A stretch of DNA of 34,913 bases from an uncultured Sellimonas sp. (lineage in GTDB: Bacteria; Bacillota; Clostridia; Lachnospirales; Lachnospiraceae). Where the stretch lies: positions 1-34,913 of the forward strand of contig CAJFMZ010000011.1 of NCBI GenBank assembly GCA_904393575.1. Reading direction: 5' to 3'. How positions within the stretch are numbered: the first letter of the stretch is position 1; every line of letters starts with the position of its first letter. The position numbers and the translations under genes are program-made. Shown in pieces: positions 23,842 through 33,727 of this stretch. The notes under the pieces were generated by a model that saw nothing but the letters and a program-made list of their open reading frames with translations, did not search any database and was not told the origin of the DNA.

Positions 23842-25116
23842 CTATTTTTCGCCTTCCGGCGCAAATTCCCGTACAAAACATTCTTTCACATCGGTATAGC
23901 CGTCCTGCGCAAGCTGTTCTTTCTGGAATTTTTTGTTCTTCTTCATATTTGACACCAGCACCTGATATCCTTTTCCTCTTTCTTCCTTTGCAAGAGCAAG
24001 GATACGGGTAATCCCCTCTGCCGGCATTCCCTTTTCAATCAGAAATGCCTTCTTCTCTTTCCGGGTCGGCACCTGATATCCGCTTTCCAGAAGCAGAAGG
24101 ACGATCCGCTCAAATCCAATGGAAAATCCGCAGGCCGGTGTATCCTGCCCTGTAAACTTTCCGATCATCTTATCATAGCGTCCGCCTCCTCCTACGGATC
24201 CGCCGAATTCATCCATGGAGATTTCAAAAATCGTGCCTGTATAATAGGACATTCCACGTACAAGTGTCGGGTCAAAACTCATTTTAAACTCTGCTTCCTT
24301 GACCGCTTCCACAGTGGAAATGATGGTCTCCAGGCCGTCTGCGGTCTCCGGTGCAAGAAATCCTTCCAGCTTTTTCTTCAGATACCGGATTCCTTCTATA
24401 TCCTGCGTCACTTCCTTAAAGAGTTCCAGATATGTCTCCACTACGGATGCCTCATATCCTGCCTCTTTCAACTCACTTTCCACACCTTCCAGACCAATCT
24501 TGTCCATCTTGTCCAGAATAATAAAGACTTCATCATAGCTCTCCTCCGGGAATCCGCTGTATGAGGCCATATCCTTTAAGATCTGCCTGTCGTTGATCCG
24601 GATCGTAAAGTTTTTAAAATTCAGCTTCCCAAGCAGCGTACTGGTTGCAAGGATCAGCTCAATCTCTGCCAGATTGGACGGCTCCCCAAGAATGTCAATG
24701 TCACACTGCATGAACTGGCGGTATCTTCCCCGCTGCGGTCTGTCTGCTCTCCAGACATTACCGATCTGAAGTGCTTTAAACGGGGACGGCAGCTCATTTG
24801 CATGATTTGCATAGTACCTGGACAATGGCAGCGTCAGATCATACCTGAGTCCTCCGTCCACCAGATCCGCTTCTGTCTTAGCGGTCTCCAGGTTCAGCTT
24901 TGCCCCTCTTTTTAAGATCTTGAAAATGAGCTGCTCGTTTTCTCCTCCCTGCTTGCTGAGAAGATTTTCAATATGCTCTACGCACGGCGTCTCAATGGAT
25001 GAAAATCCAAATGTGCGGTATGTTTCTTTGATCAGCTGTATTACATAGTCCCGGATCTCCATCTCCCTTGGGAGCATATCATTCATTCCGGTAACCGGTT
25101 TTTTCTTTAATGCCAT
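23842..25116 (-). CDS. hisS: Histidyl-tRNA synthetase
   Basis: A class II synthetase charging tRNA-His. The 424 residues have KKPVTGMNDMLPREMEIRDYV, IETPCVEHIENLL, motif 2 FKALQIGNVWRADRPQRGRYRQFMQCDIDILG, the histidine motif LVRGMSYYTGTIFEI and GGGGRYDKMIGKF (the second His-specific motif). The C-terminal anticodon-binding domain follows. The first Met in the track is one base from AGGAG; the Met two codons later (25116) is seven bases away and gives MALKKKP, so I use it. The hemZ coding end overlaps this start by ten bases, which suggests coupled translation. The hisS-aspS order is common in Firmicutes. Confidence 0.97.
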   Translation of the reverse strand: MALKKKPVTGMNDMLPREMEIRDYVIQLIKETYRTFGFSSIETPCVEHIENLLSKQGGENEQLIFKILKRGAKLNLETAKTEADLVDGGLRYDLTLPLSRYYANHANELPSPFKALQIGNVWRADRPQRGRYRQFMQCDIDILGEPSNLAEIELILATSTLLGKLNFKNFTIRINDRQILKDMASYSGFPEESYDEVFIILDKMDKIGLEGVESELKEAGYEASVVETYLELFKEVTQDIEGIRYLKKKLEGFLAPETADGLETIISTVEAVKEAEFKMSFDPTLVRGMSYYTGTIFEISMDEFGGSVGGGGRYDKMIGKFTGQDTPACGFSIGFERIVLLLLESGYQVPTRKEKKAFLIEKGMPAEGITRILALAKEERGKGYQVLVSNMKKNKKFQKEQLAQDGYTDVKECFVREFAPEGEK

Positions 25117-26573
25117 AACCATTCTCCTTTTCGCTCTATCATCTCATCAATCCGGGCAATGTACTCATCCACATTTTTCACATTTTCAATACGGATCAGC
25201 TTTGTCATCTTTTTCTTCCGGCTGCCCGGCATTTCGACTTCTTCAGGGAGGACAATCTTTGTAGAAGCGCCGGCTCCGGCCGCTATAATCGACTGTTTTT
25301 CCTCCATAATTAGTATATTGTAAATTCCCGCTTTGTCAACCTCTGCATATCCTACATTCTCAAAATTTCCAGCCATATTTTTCTGGCGGTACAGATAGTA
25401 CGGGACGAGCCCCATCTCCTCCGCGCACCGGTAAGCCGCGTCAATCATGGCGGTCAGATCTCCGGCTGAAAGCTGATGGCCGGTAAATCCCTCCCCGCTT
25501 CTCTGCTCCTGCCGAAGCCTCGATGCCCGTTTGATTGCAAGCGCATGTACCGTCAGACTGTCCGGATGAAGCTTTTTGATCTTTCTCAAGGTATCCTCCA
25601 TATCTTCCGGCGTCTCCCCCGGCAGCCCTGCAATCAAATCCATATTGATATTCTCAAATCCAAGCTCCCGCGCCAGATCAAAGGTCCGCACCACATCTTC
25701 TACTGTGTGCCTTCTTCCCACCAGATCCAGTGTTTTCTGCTGCATGGTCTGAGGATTTACCGAAATTCTGTCAATTCCATGAGCCTTTAGCACTTCCAGT
25801 TTTTCCCTTGTAATACTGTCCGGCCTTCCGGCCTCCACAGTCAGCTCCAGAAGATGTTCGTAGGAAAATTCCTTCTCCAGATGTCCCAGCAGCCGGTCCA
25901 GCTGCTCTGCACTCAGCGAGGTGGGGGTCCCCCCTCCCAGGTAGATCGTATTGAGTTTCTTCTCTTTGGAAACTTCCGCAATATAGGACAGCTCTTTGCA
26001 GAGCGCATCCAGATAGGCATCTGTGCGCTCCAGATACTGTGCGATCGGATAGGATGTAAACGAACAGTAGGCACAGGTTGTCGGGCAGAACGGTATGCCC
26101 ACATACAGGCTGTATCCATGCTCGTAGTCCAGCCGCGACAGCAGTTCTCGTTCTCGTTTTGCGATGGCAAGTCCCAGCTCCGCCTTTTCTTCCGACACAA
26201 AGTGTTCCCGCTCGATCCAGTGAAGGATTTCCTGATCGGGTACTCCCTCTTCCAGTTTCTGCATAAACATTTTGGTCGGCCGCACGCCGGTCAGGCTTCC
26301 CCAGGGAAGTCGCTTTCCCGTCGTCCGGCTCAGTTGTTCGTAAAGCGCACTGATCACCAGGTGCTTTTTCCCGCTCCGGTCCATCTGCCGAGTTTCACTT
26401 TCCTCTCCGGCCAGGTCGACACAAAAACAAGAATCACGGTCCGTTTCAATCCTGACCTGTGACTCTTGCTCTTCGTTTACCTGCTGTTTGATTTCTTCGT
26501 CCGGATAAAAAGCCTTCAACAGATGATACGCGTCATATGTATATAAAGTATCATTACATGTCAGCTTCATCAT
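25107..26573 (-). CDS. hemZ: HemZ-like coproporphyrinogen dehydrogenase (radical SAM)
   Basis: A 488-residue oxygen-independent coproporphyrinogen III oxidase-type radical SAM protein. An N-terminal extension of about 150 residues, with a conserved PWGSLTGVRPTKMF block, is followed by the radical SAM cluster C163-x3-C167-x2-C170 (PFCPTTCAYC), LNTIYLGGGTPTSL, DRISVNPQTMQQKTLDLVGR and NINMDLIAGLPGE. The N-terminal domain and GVRP motif distinguish HemZ from HemN or HemW. Many gut clostridia lack a full haem pathway, so the real substrate may differ from the name. It overlaps hisS by ten bases and starts 15 bases after the MBL gene. Confidence 0.9.
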   Translation of the reverse strand: MMKLTCNDTLYTYDAYHLLKAFYPDEEIKQQVNEEQESQVRIETDRDSCFCVDLAGEESETRQMDRSGKKHLVISALYEQLSRTTGKRLPWGSLTGVRPTKMFMQKLEEGVPDQEILHWIEREHFVSEEKAELGLAIAKRERELLSRLDYEHGYSLYVGIPFCPTTCAYCSFTSYPIAQYLERTDAYLDALCKELSYIAEVSKEKKLNTIYLGGGTPTSLSAEQLDRLLGHLEKEFSYEHLLELTVEAGRPDSITREKLEVLKAHGIDRISVNPQTMQQKTLDLVGRRHTVEDVVRTFDLARELGFENINMDLIAGLPGETPEDMEDTLRKIKKLHPDSLTVHALAIKRASRLRQEQRSGEGFTGHQLSAGDLTAMIDAAYRCAEEMGLVPYYLYRQKNMAGNFENVGYAEVDKAGIYNILIMEEKQSIIAAGAGASTKIVLPEEVEMPGSRKKKMTKLIRIENVKNVDEYIARIDEMIERKGEWLWH

Positions 26574-26588
26574 AGTCTCTCCCGCCCG

Positions 26589-27215
26589 TTATCTTCTCAG
26601 AAACGGATTGTATTTCTTCTCTTCTCCGATGGTGGTCGCATCCATATGGCCTGGCAGAACTTTTGTCTCGTCCGGCAGCGGAAGCAGTTTCTCCTCAATT
26701 CCCCGAACCAGATCCGACATGCTTCCGCCCTCGAAATCCGTCCTTCCAACCGAATGATGGAACAGTGTATCGCCGCTGAAGAGGATGCCCTCCTTGGCAA
26801 CATAATAGCAGACTCCGCCCGGCGTATGCCCCGGCGTAAAGAACACCTGAAAATCATATCCTGCGATCGAGAGGATTTCCCCGTCTTTTACATAGCGGGC
26901 ATCGGAAAAAGTGTATCCGTTCGTATAAATATCGGACTGATTCCAGTGGGCATCCTGCAAAAGAGCCGCTTCCTTTTCTCCCGCATAAACGGGCACGTCA
27001 TACACCTTCCGGAAATCTTCGATCCCCATGATATGGTCAAAATGCCCATGTGTCAGGAGAATGGCCTTCATATCAAGACCTTCCTCCTGAATAAAATTCA
27101 TCAGCTTTTTCGGGCAGGCCGCCGGATCGACCAGAACGGCCTCTTTCGTCTCTTCATGATACGCAACGTAAGTATTCGTCCCGATAATTCCTGTTACAAA
27201 TGTCTGAATCTTCAT
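26589..27215 (-). CDS. Metallo-beta-lactamase fold hydrolase (glyoxalase II-like)
   Basis: A 208-residue cytosolic MBL protein with the THGHFDH metal motif (55-61), the PGHTPGG histidine, SGDTLF aspartate and LPGHMDATTIGEEKK C-terminal block. The lack of a long C-terminal domain makes true glyoxalase II unlikely; these small versions are usually called MBL fold or hydroxyacylglutathione hydrolase-like. Substrate unknown. It lies between relA and hemZ, 21 bases after relA, in the same operon. Confidence 0.9.
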   Translation of the reverse strand: MKIQTFVTGIIGTNTYVAYHEETKEAVLVDPAACPKKLMNFIQEEGLDMKAILLTHGHFDHIMGIEDFRKVYDVPVYAGEKEAALLQDAHWNQSDIYTNGYTFSDARYVKDGEILSIAGYDFQVFFTPGHTPGGVCYYVAKEGILFSGDTLFHHSVGRTDFEGGSMSDLVRGIEEKLLPLPDETKVLPGHMDATTIGEEKKYNPFLRR

Positions 27216-27236
27216 CTTTCTTTTCCCGGCCTTTCC

Positions 27237-29555
27237 TTAGCCTGTAGTCCTTTCTATATCAATTACGTTTTCAAGCTGTCTGAGTTTCCCTACAAGACGG
27301 CTCATCTCTTCTTTTCCTTTGACGACAAATCCCATCTCCACAGTGGATACGCCCTTTTTACTGGTACGGACATTCATTGTCTTAATGTCAATTTCCGCCT
27401 CCGTAAAGACTCTGGAAATCTCCATCAGCATACCCGGCTTATCTTCCACAAACATTTTGATCTCCGCAAAATATTTTCCTTCGGACGTTTCGGCCGCATC
27501 TGCCTCCCACTCAACCGGAATCAGTCTTGCCCGCTCCCGCTCAGTCAGATGGAGCACATTGATACAGTCCGTCCTGTGGATGGTAAGGCCTCGTCCTCTT
27601 GTCACAAATCCTACAATCTCATCTCCTGGAAGCGGATTGCAGCATCTGGAAAACCGCACTGCCATATCGTCAATTCCCTTGACAATCACGCCGCTTTTTG
27701 ACTTGGCAATGTGGACCACATTTTTCGATGCCTCCGCCACCTTTTCCAGAACCGCCTCATCGGTGATCTCCTGCCGGTGATCTTTATTGTACTCCTCTGC
27801 CAGCCGGTTGACAATCTGTCCCTCTTTCAGTCCTCCGTGGCCGATTGCGGCAAGAACGGAATCCCAGTCCTTGAACCCGTATTTCTGCTGGACGATCTGC
27901 TGGTATTTCGGCTTCAGCAGATTGCCCTGGTCAAAGCCCTTGGCCTTGCAGTAGGAAACAAGCATTTCCTTTCCTTTGACAATGTTTTCTTCCTTAAACT
28001 GCTTCTTAAACCATTGATTGATCTTGTTTTTGGCCTGTGTGCTTTTCACAATATTCAGCCAGTCCCTGCTTGGCCCTTTGGAATTCTGAGAAGTCAGGAT
28101 CTCGATCCGGTCACCATTCTGAATCTTATAGTCTACCTTGACCAGCTTTCCATTGACTCTTGCGCCTACCATCTTATTGCCCACTGCACTGTGGATCGCA
28201 TAGGCAAAATCAATCGGTGTGGAACCATTTGGAAGATTCTTGACATCTCCGTTCGGCGTAAAGCAGTAGACATCCTCTGCAAACAGATCCAGGTCTCCTT
28301 TGATCAGATTTAAAAACTCCCGGTTGTCTGACATGTCTTTCTGCCAGTCCAGAATCTGGCGGAGCCAGCTTAACTTTTCTTCTTCCTGAGCCTTGATATT
28401 CTTCTTTCCATCGTTGGATTCTTTGTATTTCCAGTGGGCTGCAATACCGTACTCGGCGGTCTTGTGCATCTCCTTTGTCCGGATCTGGATCTCAAATGGC
28501 TGGCCTACCGAACTCATCAGTGTTGTATGAAGGGACTGATACATGTTTGGCTTTGGCATGGCAATGTAGTCTTTGAACCGTCCCGGCACCGGAGTGTACA
28601 TCTCGTGAATAACACCAAGCGCCGCGTAACAGTCCTTGACCGTATCGACAATAATCCGCACTGCAAACAGATCATAGATCTGGTCCACCGTCTTATCCTG
28701 GTTGACCATCTTCTTATAGATACTGAAGAAATGCTTGACTCTTCCATTGACTTCCGCTTTGATATGGGCATTTTCCATATGCTGGGAAACTTCTTTTACA
28801 ATCTGAGCCACAAATTCTTCCCGCTCGGTCTTTCGCTCATTGATCTGCTGTACCAGATCATAAAAGATCTCCGGATGAAGGTATTTCAGCGCCAGATCAT
28901 CCAGCTCCGTCTTGACTTTGGAAATACCAAGCCTCTGTGCGATAGGCGAATAAATGTCCATCGTCTCCTTGGCTTTTTCCTTTTGCTTCTCCGGCTTCAT
29001 AAACTGCAGTGTCCGCATATTGTGCAGACGGTCGGCAAGCTTGATAATGATGACCCGGATATCTTTTGCCATGGCAAGGAACATTTTTCTCAGATTTTCG
29101 GCCTGCATCTCAAGCTTATCGGAAGAATAGGAAAGCTGTCCCAGCTTCGTAACACCATCCACAAGGAGGGCTACCTCCTCCCCAAACTCCCTTTCGATAT
29201 CCTCTTTGGTCACCTCGGTATCCTCTACTACATCATGAAGAATGCCAGCGGCAATCGTTTCCTTATCCATCTCCAGCTGTGCCAGGATAATGCCGACCCA
29301 GAGAGGATGAATGATATATGCCTCTCCGGATTTTCTGAACTGATTGGCATGTGCCTTGCTCGCCAGCTGATACGCCTTTTCGATCATGGACACATCCGCC
29401 GATGGATGATATTTGCGGATATGCCCGATCAGATAGCGGTAAAGCTCATCCGGATCCTGATAGTCTTCCGGCTCTTTTACGGCATGGCCGTCCACGATCC
29501 TCAGCCCTTCACGGACTTCTGTCGTCACTTCTTCCGGTCTGATTTCATCTGCCAT
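27237..29555 (-). CDS. relA: Bifunctional (p)ppGpp synthetase/hydrolase (RelA/SpoT)
   Basis: Makes and degrades (p)ppGpp in response to amino-acid starvation. The 772 residues contain the HD hydrolase (HDVVEDT; H107-D108), the synthetase domain with KDYIAMPKPNMYQSLHTTLM and its conserved EIQIRTKEMH, the TGS domain (YCFTPNGDVKNLPNGSTPIDFAYAIHSAVG), helical and zinc-finger-like regions (FSRCCNPLPGD with HRTDC), and a C-terminal ACT domain (ending ERTTG). Hydrolase and synthetase motifs are both intact, so it is likely bifunctional (Rel). It heads the operon with MBL, hemZ, hisS and aspS and has a well-formed promoter. Confidence 0.97.
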   Translation of the reverse strand: MADEIRPEEVTTEVREGLRIVDGHAVKEPEDYQDPDELYRYLIGHIRKYHPSADVSMIEKAYQLASKAHANQFRKSGEAYIIHPLWVGIILAQLEMDKETIAAGILHDVVEDTEVTKEDIEREFGEEVALLVDGVTKLGQLSYSSDKLEMQAENLRKMFLAMAKDIRVIIIKLADRLHNMRTLQFMKPEKQKEKAKETMDIYSPIAQRLGISKVKTELDDLALKYLHPEIFYDLVQQINERKTEREEFVAQIVKEVSQHMENAHIKAEVNGRVKHFFSIYKKMVNQDKTVDQIYDLFAVRIIVDTVKDCYAALGVIHEMYTPVPGRFKDYIAMPKPNMYQSLHTTLMSSVGQPFEIQIRTKEMHKTAEYGIAAHWKYKESNDGKKNIKAQEEEKLSWLRQILDWQKDMSDNREFLNLIKGDLDLFAEDVYCFTPNGDVKNLPNGSTPIDFAYAIHSAVGNKMVGARVNGKLVKVDYKIQNGDRIEILTSQNSKGPSRDWLNIVKSTQAKNKINQWFKKQFKEENIVKGKEMLVSYCKAKGFDQGNLLKPKYQQIVQQKYGFKDWDSVLAAIGHGGLKEGQIVNRLAEEYNKDHRQEITDEAVLEKVAEASKNVVHIAKSKSGVIVKGIDDMAVRFSRCCNPLPGDEIVGFVTRGRGLTIHRTDCINVLHLTERERARLIPVEWEADAAETSEGKYFAEIKMFVEDKPGMLMEISRVFTEAEIDIKTMNVRTSKKGVSTVEMGFVVKGKEEMSRLVGKLRQLENVIDIERTTG

Positions 29556-29630
29556 ATCATTCCCCTCCTTTACCTGTTACTTCAATGCCTTACTCTCAAA
29601 TATTCTGTCGTTTTTTGGAATATATTTTTT

Positions 29631-29659
29631 AGTATATCATTATTTACAGAATGTGTAAA
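29631..29659 (-). promoter_or_regulatory. Promoter of the relA operon
   Basis: On the minus strand TTTACA and TATACT are 17 bases apart, with extended -10 TG. The leader is about 70 bases and AT-rich. Confidence 0.8.
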
Positions 29660-29710
29660 GCAGTGCATTTGCTGAGTTTCCCCGCATCAGGGCCCCTTCT
29701 TCTGTCAGTA

Positions 29711-31474
29711 TTACCGATAATCCAGAATTGTAATCTGAAGTGTCCGCCGTCCCATATACTCATTGATTCCAGGATAATAGGTCAGATCCATCAACAGGCC
29801 GTCTCCTCTTCCTCGCAACAGATGTTCTTTTGCCTGAGGGCCATATTTTTGAGACAGGCAGGAAAAAAATGTCTCCAGATCCCCAAAAAAGATGGCGTCC
29901 ATCACTGTGTGATCCGTATCTTCCACCTCCAGTTTCAGAACATTCTGATGCTTTCCGATGATTCGTCCTCTCCGCAAAGTCAGCTTTCTCTGAGCAAAGA
30001 CCGGCTTGGTGTTCCCTTTTCCAAAAGGTTCCAGAAGCGTAAGCTCTTCTACAAAATCTTCCGTAATCTCGCAAAGCGGAAGCTGCATGTCAATCACAAC
30101 TTTCTCCGTAAGATCCGCTTCCGTCATGGTCGTATTCTCATTCAGCTGTTTCCTTAAAAACAGAATATTTTCCTCTGGAAGAGAAAGCCCCGCCGCAAGC
30201 TTATGCCCCCCGAACCGGGTCAGCAGATCCTTGCATCGGCTCAGTTCATCGTACATCGGGTAGGCTTCGATGGACCGTCCGGATCCCTTTGCACCTTCTT
30301 CCGCCTTTGTCAGGACAAACACCGGCTTATAATACCGTTCCCGCAATCGTCCCGCCACAATCCCGGCAATACTCTCATGGCATTTTGGCAGATAGACTAC
30401 AAGGACCTTATCCTTTTTCAGTCCCGTCGTCTCCACCTGGATCACCGCCTCTTTTACAGCCTCCTCCGTCAGATTCTTTCTGCTGTCATTGAGGGCCTTG
30501 AGATCCCCGGCCAGAAGGTCCGCTTCCTTTTTCGTCTTTGCGCACAGAAGCTCCAGTGCCCTTTTGGCAGTATCCAGCCTTCCCCCCGCATTGATACACG
30601 GTCCGATCACAAATCCAATATGATATGCCGAAAGCCGGTCCACGGGAACTCCTGTACATTCCATCAGAGCCGCAAGGCCCAGATTTTTGGTCCGTTTCAG
30701 CATTTCTAATCCCTGCCTGACAAAAATCCGGTTTTCATCTGTCAGTTCCATGACATCGCCTACCGTTGCGATGGCAGTGTTTTCCATCAGATAATCCACA
30801 TCCTCCGGATCTCTTCCCATGGCATTATACAGGGCCTCGATCAGTTTGTAGGCTGTCGCCGCACCGCACAGTCCCTTATACGGGTACGGACAGTCTTCCT
30901 GCTTAATGTCTACCACTGCATCCGCCGGCGGGAGCTGGTAAATCCGGGTTTTGTCTTCTTTTTCTTCGTAAGGTACCTCGTGGTGGTCTGTCACCACGAT
31001 GGTCATGCCCATGCTTTTTCCGTAGGCGATCTCTGCTTTTGCCGCAATGCCGTTATCGCAGGTCACAATCGTATCAATATTGTCGTCCAGAGCGCGGTCG
31101 ATCAAATCAATATTCAGCCCGTATCCATCTTTGATCCGGTCCGGGATATCATAATCCACCTCTGCTCCAAGTCCTTTTAATCCTTCCAGAAGAATATATG
31201 TGGCATTGACGCCGTCAATGTCATAATCTCCAATGATACGGATGCTCTGTTTTTCCATGATCTTTTCCCTCAGAATATCTACCGCCTTGTCCATATCTTT
31301 CATGAGCATCCCGTCATACAGGTCAGCGATGGTCCCGTTTAGATACCGGTCCACCGCTTCTTCTCCAATTACATCCCGGTTGCGGATCAATGCTGCCGTC
31401 CTTGGATGGATTCCAAACCGGCTTCCCAGTTCCGTAAAGTTTCCGCCCTTTCTAAGCACTACCCAGTTTTTCAT
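29711..31474 (-). CDS. recJ: Single-stranded-DNA-specific exonuclease RecJ
   Basis: A DHH/DHHA1 5'-3' exonuclease in recombination and mismatch repair. The 587 residues show motif I IGDYDIDGVNATY (81-93), CDNGI, the DHH motif VVTDHHEVP, a DHHA1 domain with GPCINAGGRLDTAKRALELL and GRSIEAYPMYDELSRC, and a C-terminal OB-fold. The track starts at an ORF Met 17 codons earlier; GGAGGG lies about six bases before the ATG at 31474, giving MKNWVVLRK, so I use that. It follows secDF across a hairpin. In Bacillus its neighbours include apt and relA, so recJ-relA here resembles a known order. Confidence 0.94.
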   Translation of the reverse strand: MKNWVVLRKGGNFTELGSRFGIHPRTAALIRNRDVIGEEAVDRYLNGTIADLYDGMLMKDMDKAVDILREKIMEKQSIRIIGDYDIDGVNATYILLEGLKGLGAEVDYDIPDRIKDGYGLNIDLIDRALDDNIDTIVTCDNGIAAKAEIAYGKSMGMTIVVTDHHEVPYEEKEDKTRIYQLPPADAVVDIKQEDCPYPYKGLCGAATAYKLIEALYNAMGRDPEDVDYLMENTAIATVGDVMELTDENRIFVRQGLEMLKRTKNLGLAALMECTGVPVDRLSAYHIGFVIGPCINAGGRLDTAKRALELLCAKTKKEADLLAGDLKALNDSRKNLTEEAVKEAVIQVETTGLKKDKVLVVYLPKCHESIAGIVAGRLRERYYKPVFVLTKAEEGAKGSGRSIEAYPMYDELSRCKDLLTRFGGHKLAAGLSLPEENILFLRKQLNENTTMTEADLTEKVVIDMQLPLCEITEDFVEELTLLEPFGKGNTKPVFAQRKLTLRRGRIIGKHQNVLKLEVEDTDHTVMDAIFFGDLETFFSCLSQKYGPQAKEHLLRGRGDGLLMDLTYYPGINEYMGRRTLQITILDYR

Positions 31475-31494
31475 CTGTATCCCTCCATAAAAGC

Positions 31495-31541
31495 AAAAGG
31501 ACGCCGCAAGATCTGTATCATCCATCCTGCCGCATCCTTTT
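31495..31541 (-). terminator. Hairpin between secDF and recJ, partial terminator or attenuator
   Basis: On the minus strand AAAAGGA(TGC) pairs with (GCG)TCCTTTT around a long loop, and TTTTGCTTTT follows. The recJ ribosome binding site starts right after it and no recJ promoter is visible, so it may limit but not end transcription. Confidence 0.6.
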
Positions 31542-31547
31542 CCGGTT

Positions 31548-33713
31548 CTATTTTCCCTTTTCAGTTACCGTATTCCTTCTGCCTTTCGTCTTCATAACGT
31601 ACCAGAGCGCCCCTGTAATACACACGGAAGAATAAGCTCCGCACACGATGCCGATCATCAGAGGCATGGCAAATTCTCTGACAGAGGACACTCCAAAGAC
31701 AAACAGGAAGAACACCATCATAAACGTGGTCAAAGAGGTGTAAATGCTTCTCGTCAATGTCAGCGTAATACATCTGTTGACAAGCTCTGCAAGGTTCTCC
31801 CTTTTCCCCTGGATTTTCCGTTCTTCCCGGATACGGTCAAAAATAACAATGGTTGCATTGATCGAATATCCTACAATGGTCAGCATACACGCAATAAACG
31901 TGCTCCCGACCGTAATGCGGGATACCGCATAAAAGGCAAGCACCACGAGGACATCATGTACAAGCGCGGTCACCGCACTGGCGGCAAAGCGGATATCCCG
32001 AAACCGGAACCAGATATAAAGAAGCATACATATGGTGGAAATCAGTACTGCAGCTGCCGCATCCCGTCTCATCTCCTCACTGATCGTAGAGCTGATGCTG
32101 GAATAGGTGATGTCGGATTCTTTCACCTGAAACTGTTCCTCCAAAGCCTGGTTCAATGCTTCCCGCTGCTTCAGGTCCAATGCTTTGGTCCGGATGACGA
32201 TCTGCGTACTGTCCTTGACCTTCTGTGCCTGCACTTCCGAATCTCCTGCCGCCTCTCTGATCACAGGAATTATGCTCTTATCAATTTCCGAAATCGAATA
32301 ATCCTTGTGAAAATCCACTGTGGTGGATGTCCCGCCTTGGAACTCCAGACTGTATGCCAGCATACCGCTGCCTTTGACATGATGATACCCCATCACTGCA
32401 AATCCGCCCAGAATGACAGCCAGTGAAACCGCGAAAAAAAGCGTCCTTTTTCCAAGGAAGTCAACTGGTTTCCTTTCCTTCATTTTCCTGGCGTAAAACT
32501 TCTCGTTTTGAATTCCTGCCGCATAGAACGATTGGATCAACATGCGGGTAATGACAAGGGCGGTAAACATGGACACCACAATACCAAGGGCAAGTGTCTG
32601 TGCAAATCCCCTGACAGTCCCCGACCCAAGGAACCAGAGTACCGCTGCCGCAATCAGCGTGGTAATATTTCCATCTATAATGGCAGAAAGGGCTTTATGG
32701 AATCCGTTTTTCAACGCGGTTCTGACGCTCCTGCCTGCCGCAATTTCTTCCTTGACTCTTGCAAAAATAATCACATTGGCATCCACTGCCATACCAATGG
32801 ACAAGATGATACCGGCGATTCCCGGAAGAGACAGGGTAATATCAAAGGCATTCAGAAGTACCAGCACAAGGCCCGTATAAATCAAAAGCGCAAGTCCGGA
32901 TGCAAGTCCCGGAAGCAGATAAACAGCTATCATAAATAGAATGACGGCCGCCAGTCCGATACCGCCTGCCAGAAGGCTGGTGCTGATTGCCTCCTCGCCA
33001 AGCTGCGCTCCCTGTACCTGAGAATTCAGTTCTGTCAACTCCAGGGACAGACCGCCGATCCGGATGGAAGAGGCAATCTCCTCCGCCTTCTCATAGCTCT
33101 CCATCCCATCGATATAGGCAGTCCCGCCGGTAATCGCTTCACTGACTTTCGGAGAGCTGATCACTTCTCCATCATAAATGATGGAAATCTGCTTTCCAAC
33201 GTTTTCCCTGGTTGCCTCGGCGAACTTCTCCTTTCCCTTTTCATTGAGCTGAAGCTCTACCGTATATTCCGATGATCCGGTCGTCCGGTTCTGTCCACTT
33301 GCTGCTTTGGCGGTTTTGATATCGCTTCCCGTCAGCACCGTTTCCCCGTCCGCAGTCTGAAATTCCAGAGAGCCTGGCTGACCAAGCTCTTTTAGGATTT
33401 CATTGGCATCCGAAACACCCGGAATGGAAATACTGATCCGGTTGTCCCCTTCCTGGTATACACTGGCTTCCGTGCTGTAGGCCTCCACTCTCTTCTGAAG
33501 TTTGTAGACCGTATCCTTCATCTCCTCGGATGACGGATGCGCTTCTTTGGCCTGATAGGTGATACTGACGCCGCCGGCCAGATCCAGTCCAAGTCTGATG
33601 TTTCTCATGGCTCCGCTGTGCGAGCTCCCCCATCCGCATACTGCCGTGTAAGTCAGCAGTACGATTATCAGAACGGCCGCAGCCAGTCCCGCAATCCCTC
33701 TGCTTCTTTTCAT
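31548..33713 (-). CDS. secDF: Fused preprotein translocase subunit SecDF
   Basis: A proton-driven accessory to the Sec translocon, in the membrane. The 721 residues form a natural SecD-SecF fusion. The SecD half has an N-terminal helix, LGLDLAGGVSITYQ, the large periplasmic P1-type domain with the GQPGSLEFQ block, and GIAGIILSIGMAVDANVIIFARVKEE. The SecF half begins near KPVDFLGKR with LEFQGGTSTTVDF, then VHDVLVVLAFYA and the ILTIVGYSINATIVIFDRIRE helix, ending in a basic tail. About 12 membrane helices are expected. Separate SecD and SecF are typical of many bacteria; fusions occur in Firmicutes. It starts 14 bases after scfB with an AAAGGAG site and may help export peptides matured by scfB. 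Confidence 0.95.
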   Translation of the reverse strand: MKRSRGIAGLAAAVLIIVLLTYTAVCGWGSSHSGAMRNIRLGLDLAGGVSITYQAKEAHPSSEEMKDTVYKLQKRVEAYSTEASVYQEGDNRISISIPGVSDANEILKELGQPGSLEFQTADGETVLTGSDIKTAKAASGQNRTTGSSEYTVELQLNEKGKEKFAEATRENVGKQISIIYDGEVISSPKVSEAITGGTAYIDGMESYEKAEEIASSIRIGGLSLELTELNSQVQGAQLGEEAISTSLLAGGIGLAAVILFMIAVYLLPGLASGLALLIYTGLVLVLLNAFDITLSLPGIAGIILSIGMAVDANVIIFARVKEEIAAGRSVRTALKNGFHKALSAIIDGNITTLIAAAVLWFLGSGTVRGFAQTLALGIVVSMFTALVITRMLIQSFYAAGIQNEKFYARKMKERKPVDFLGKRTLFFAVSLAVILGGFAVMGYHHVKGSGMLAYSLEFQGGTSTTVDFHKDYSISEIDKSIIPVIREAAGDSEVQAQKVKDSTQIVIRTKALDLKQREALNQALEEQFQVKESDITYSSISSTISEEMRRDAAAAVLISTICMLLYIWFRFRDIRFAASAVTALVHDVLVVLAFYAVSRITVGSTFIACMLTIVGYSINATIVIFDRIREERKIQGKRENLAELVNRCITLTLTRSIYTSLTTFMMVFFLFVFGVSSVREFAMPLMIGIVCGAYSSVCITGALWYVMKTKGRRNTVTEKGK

Positions 33714-33727
33714 TCAGCCCATCTCCT

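Noticed and set aside
26646-27701. 351-aa plus-strand ORF
   Set aside because: Antisense to the MBL hydrolase and relA, both strongly supported.
28434-29675. 413-aa plus-strand ORF
   Set aside because: It is antisense to relA, with no family features and no ribosome binding site; relA has full domain structure in its own frame.
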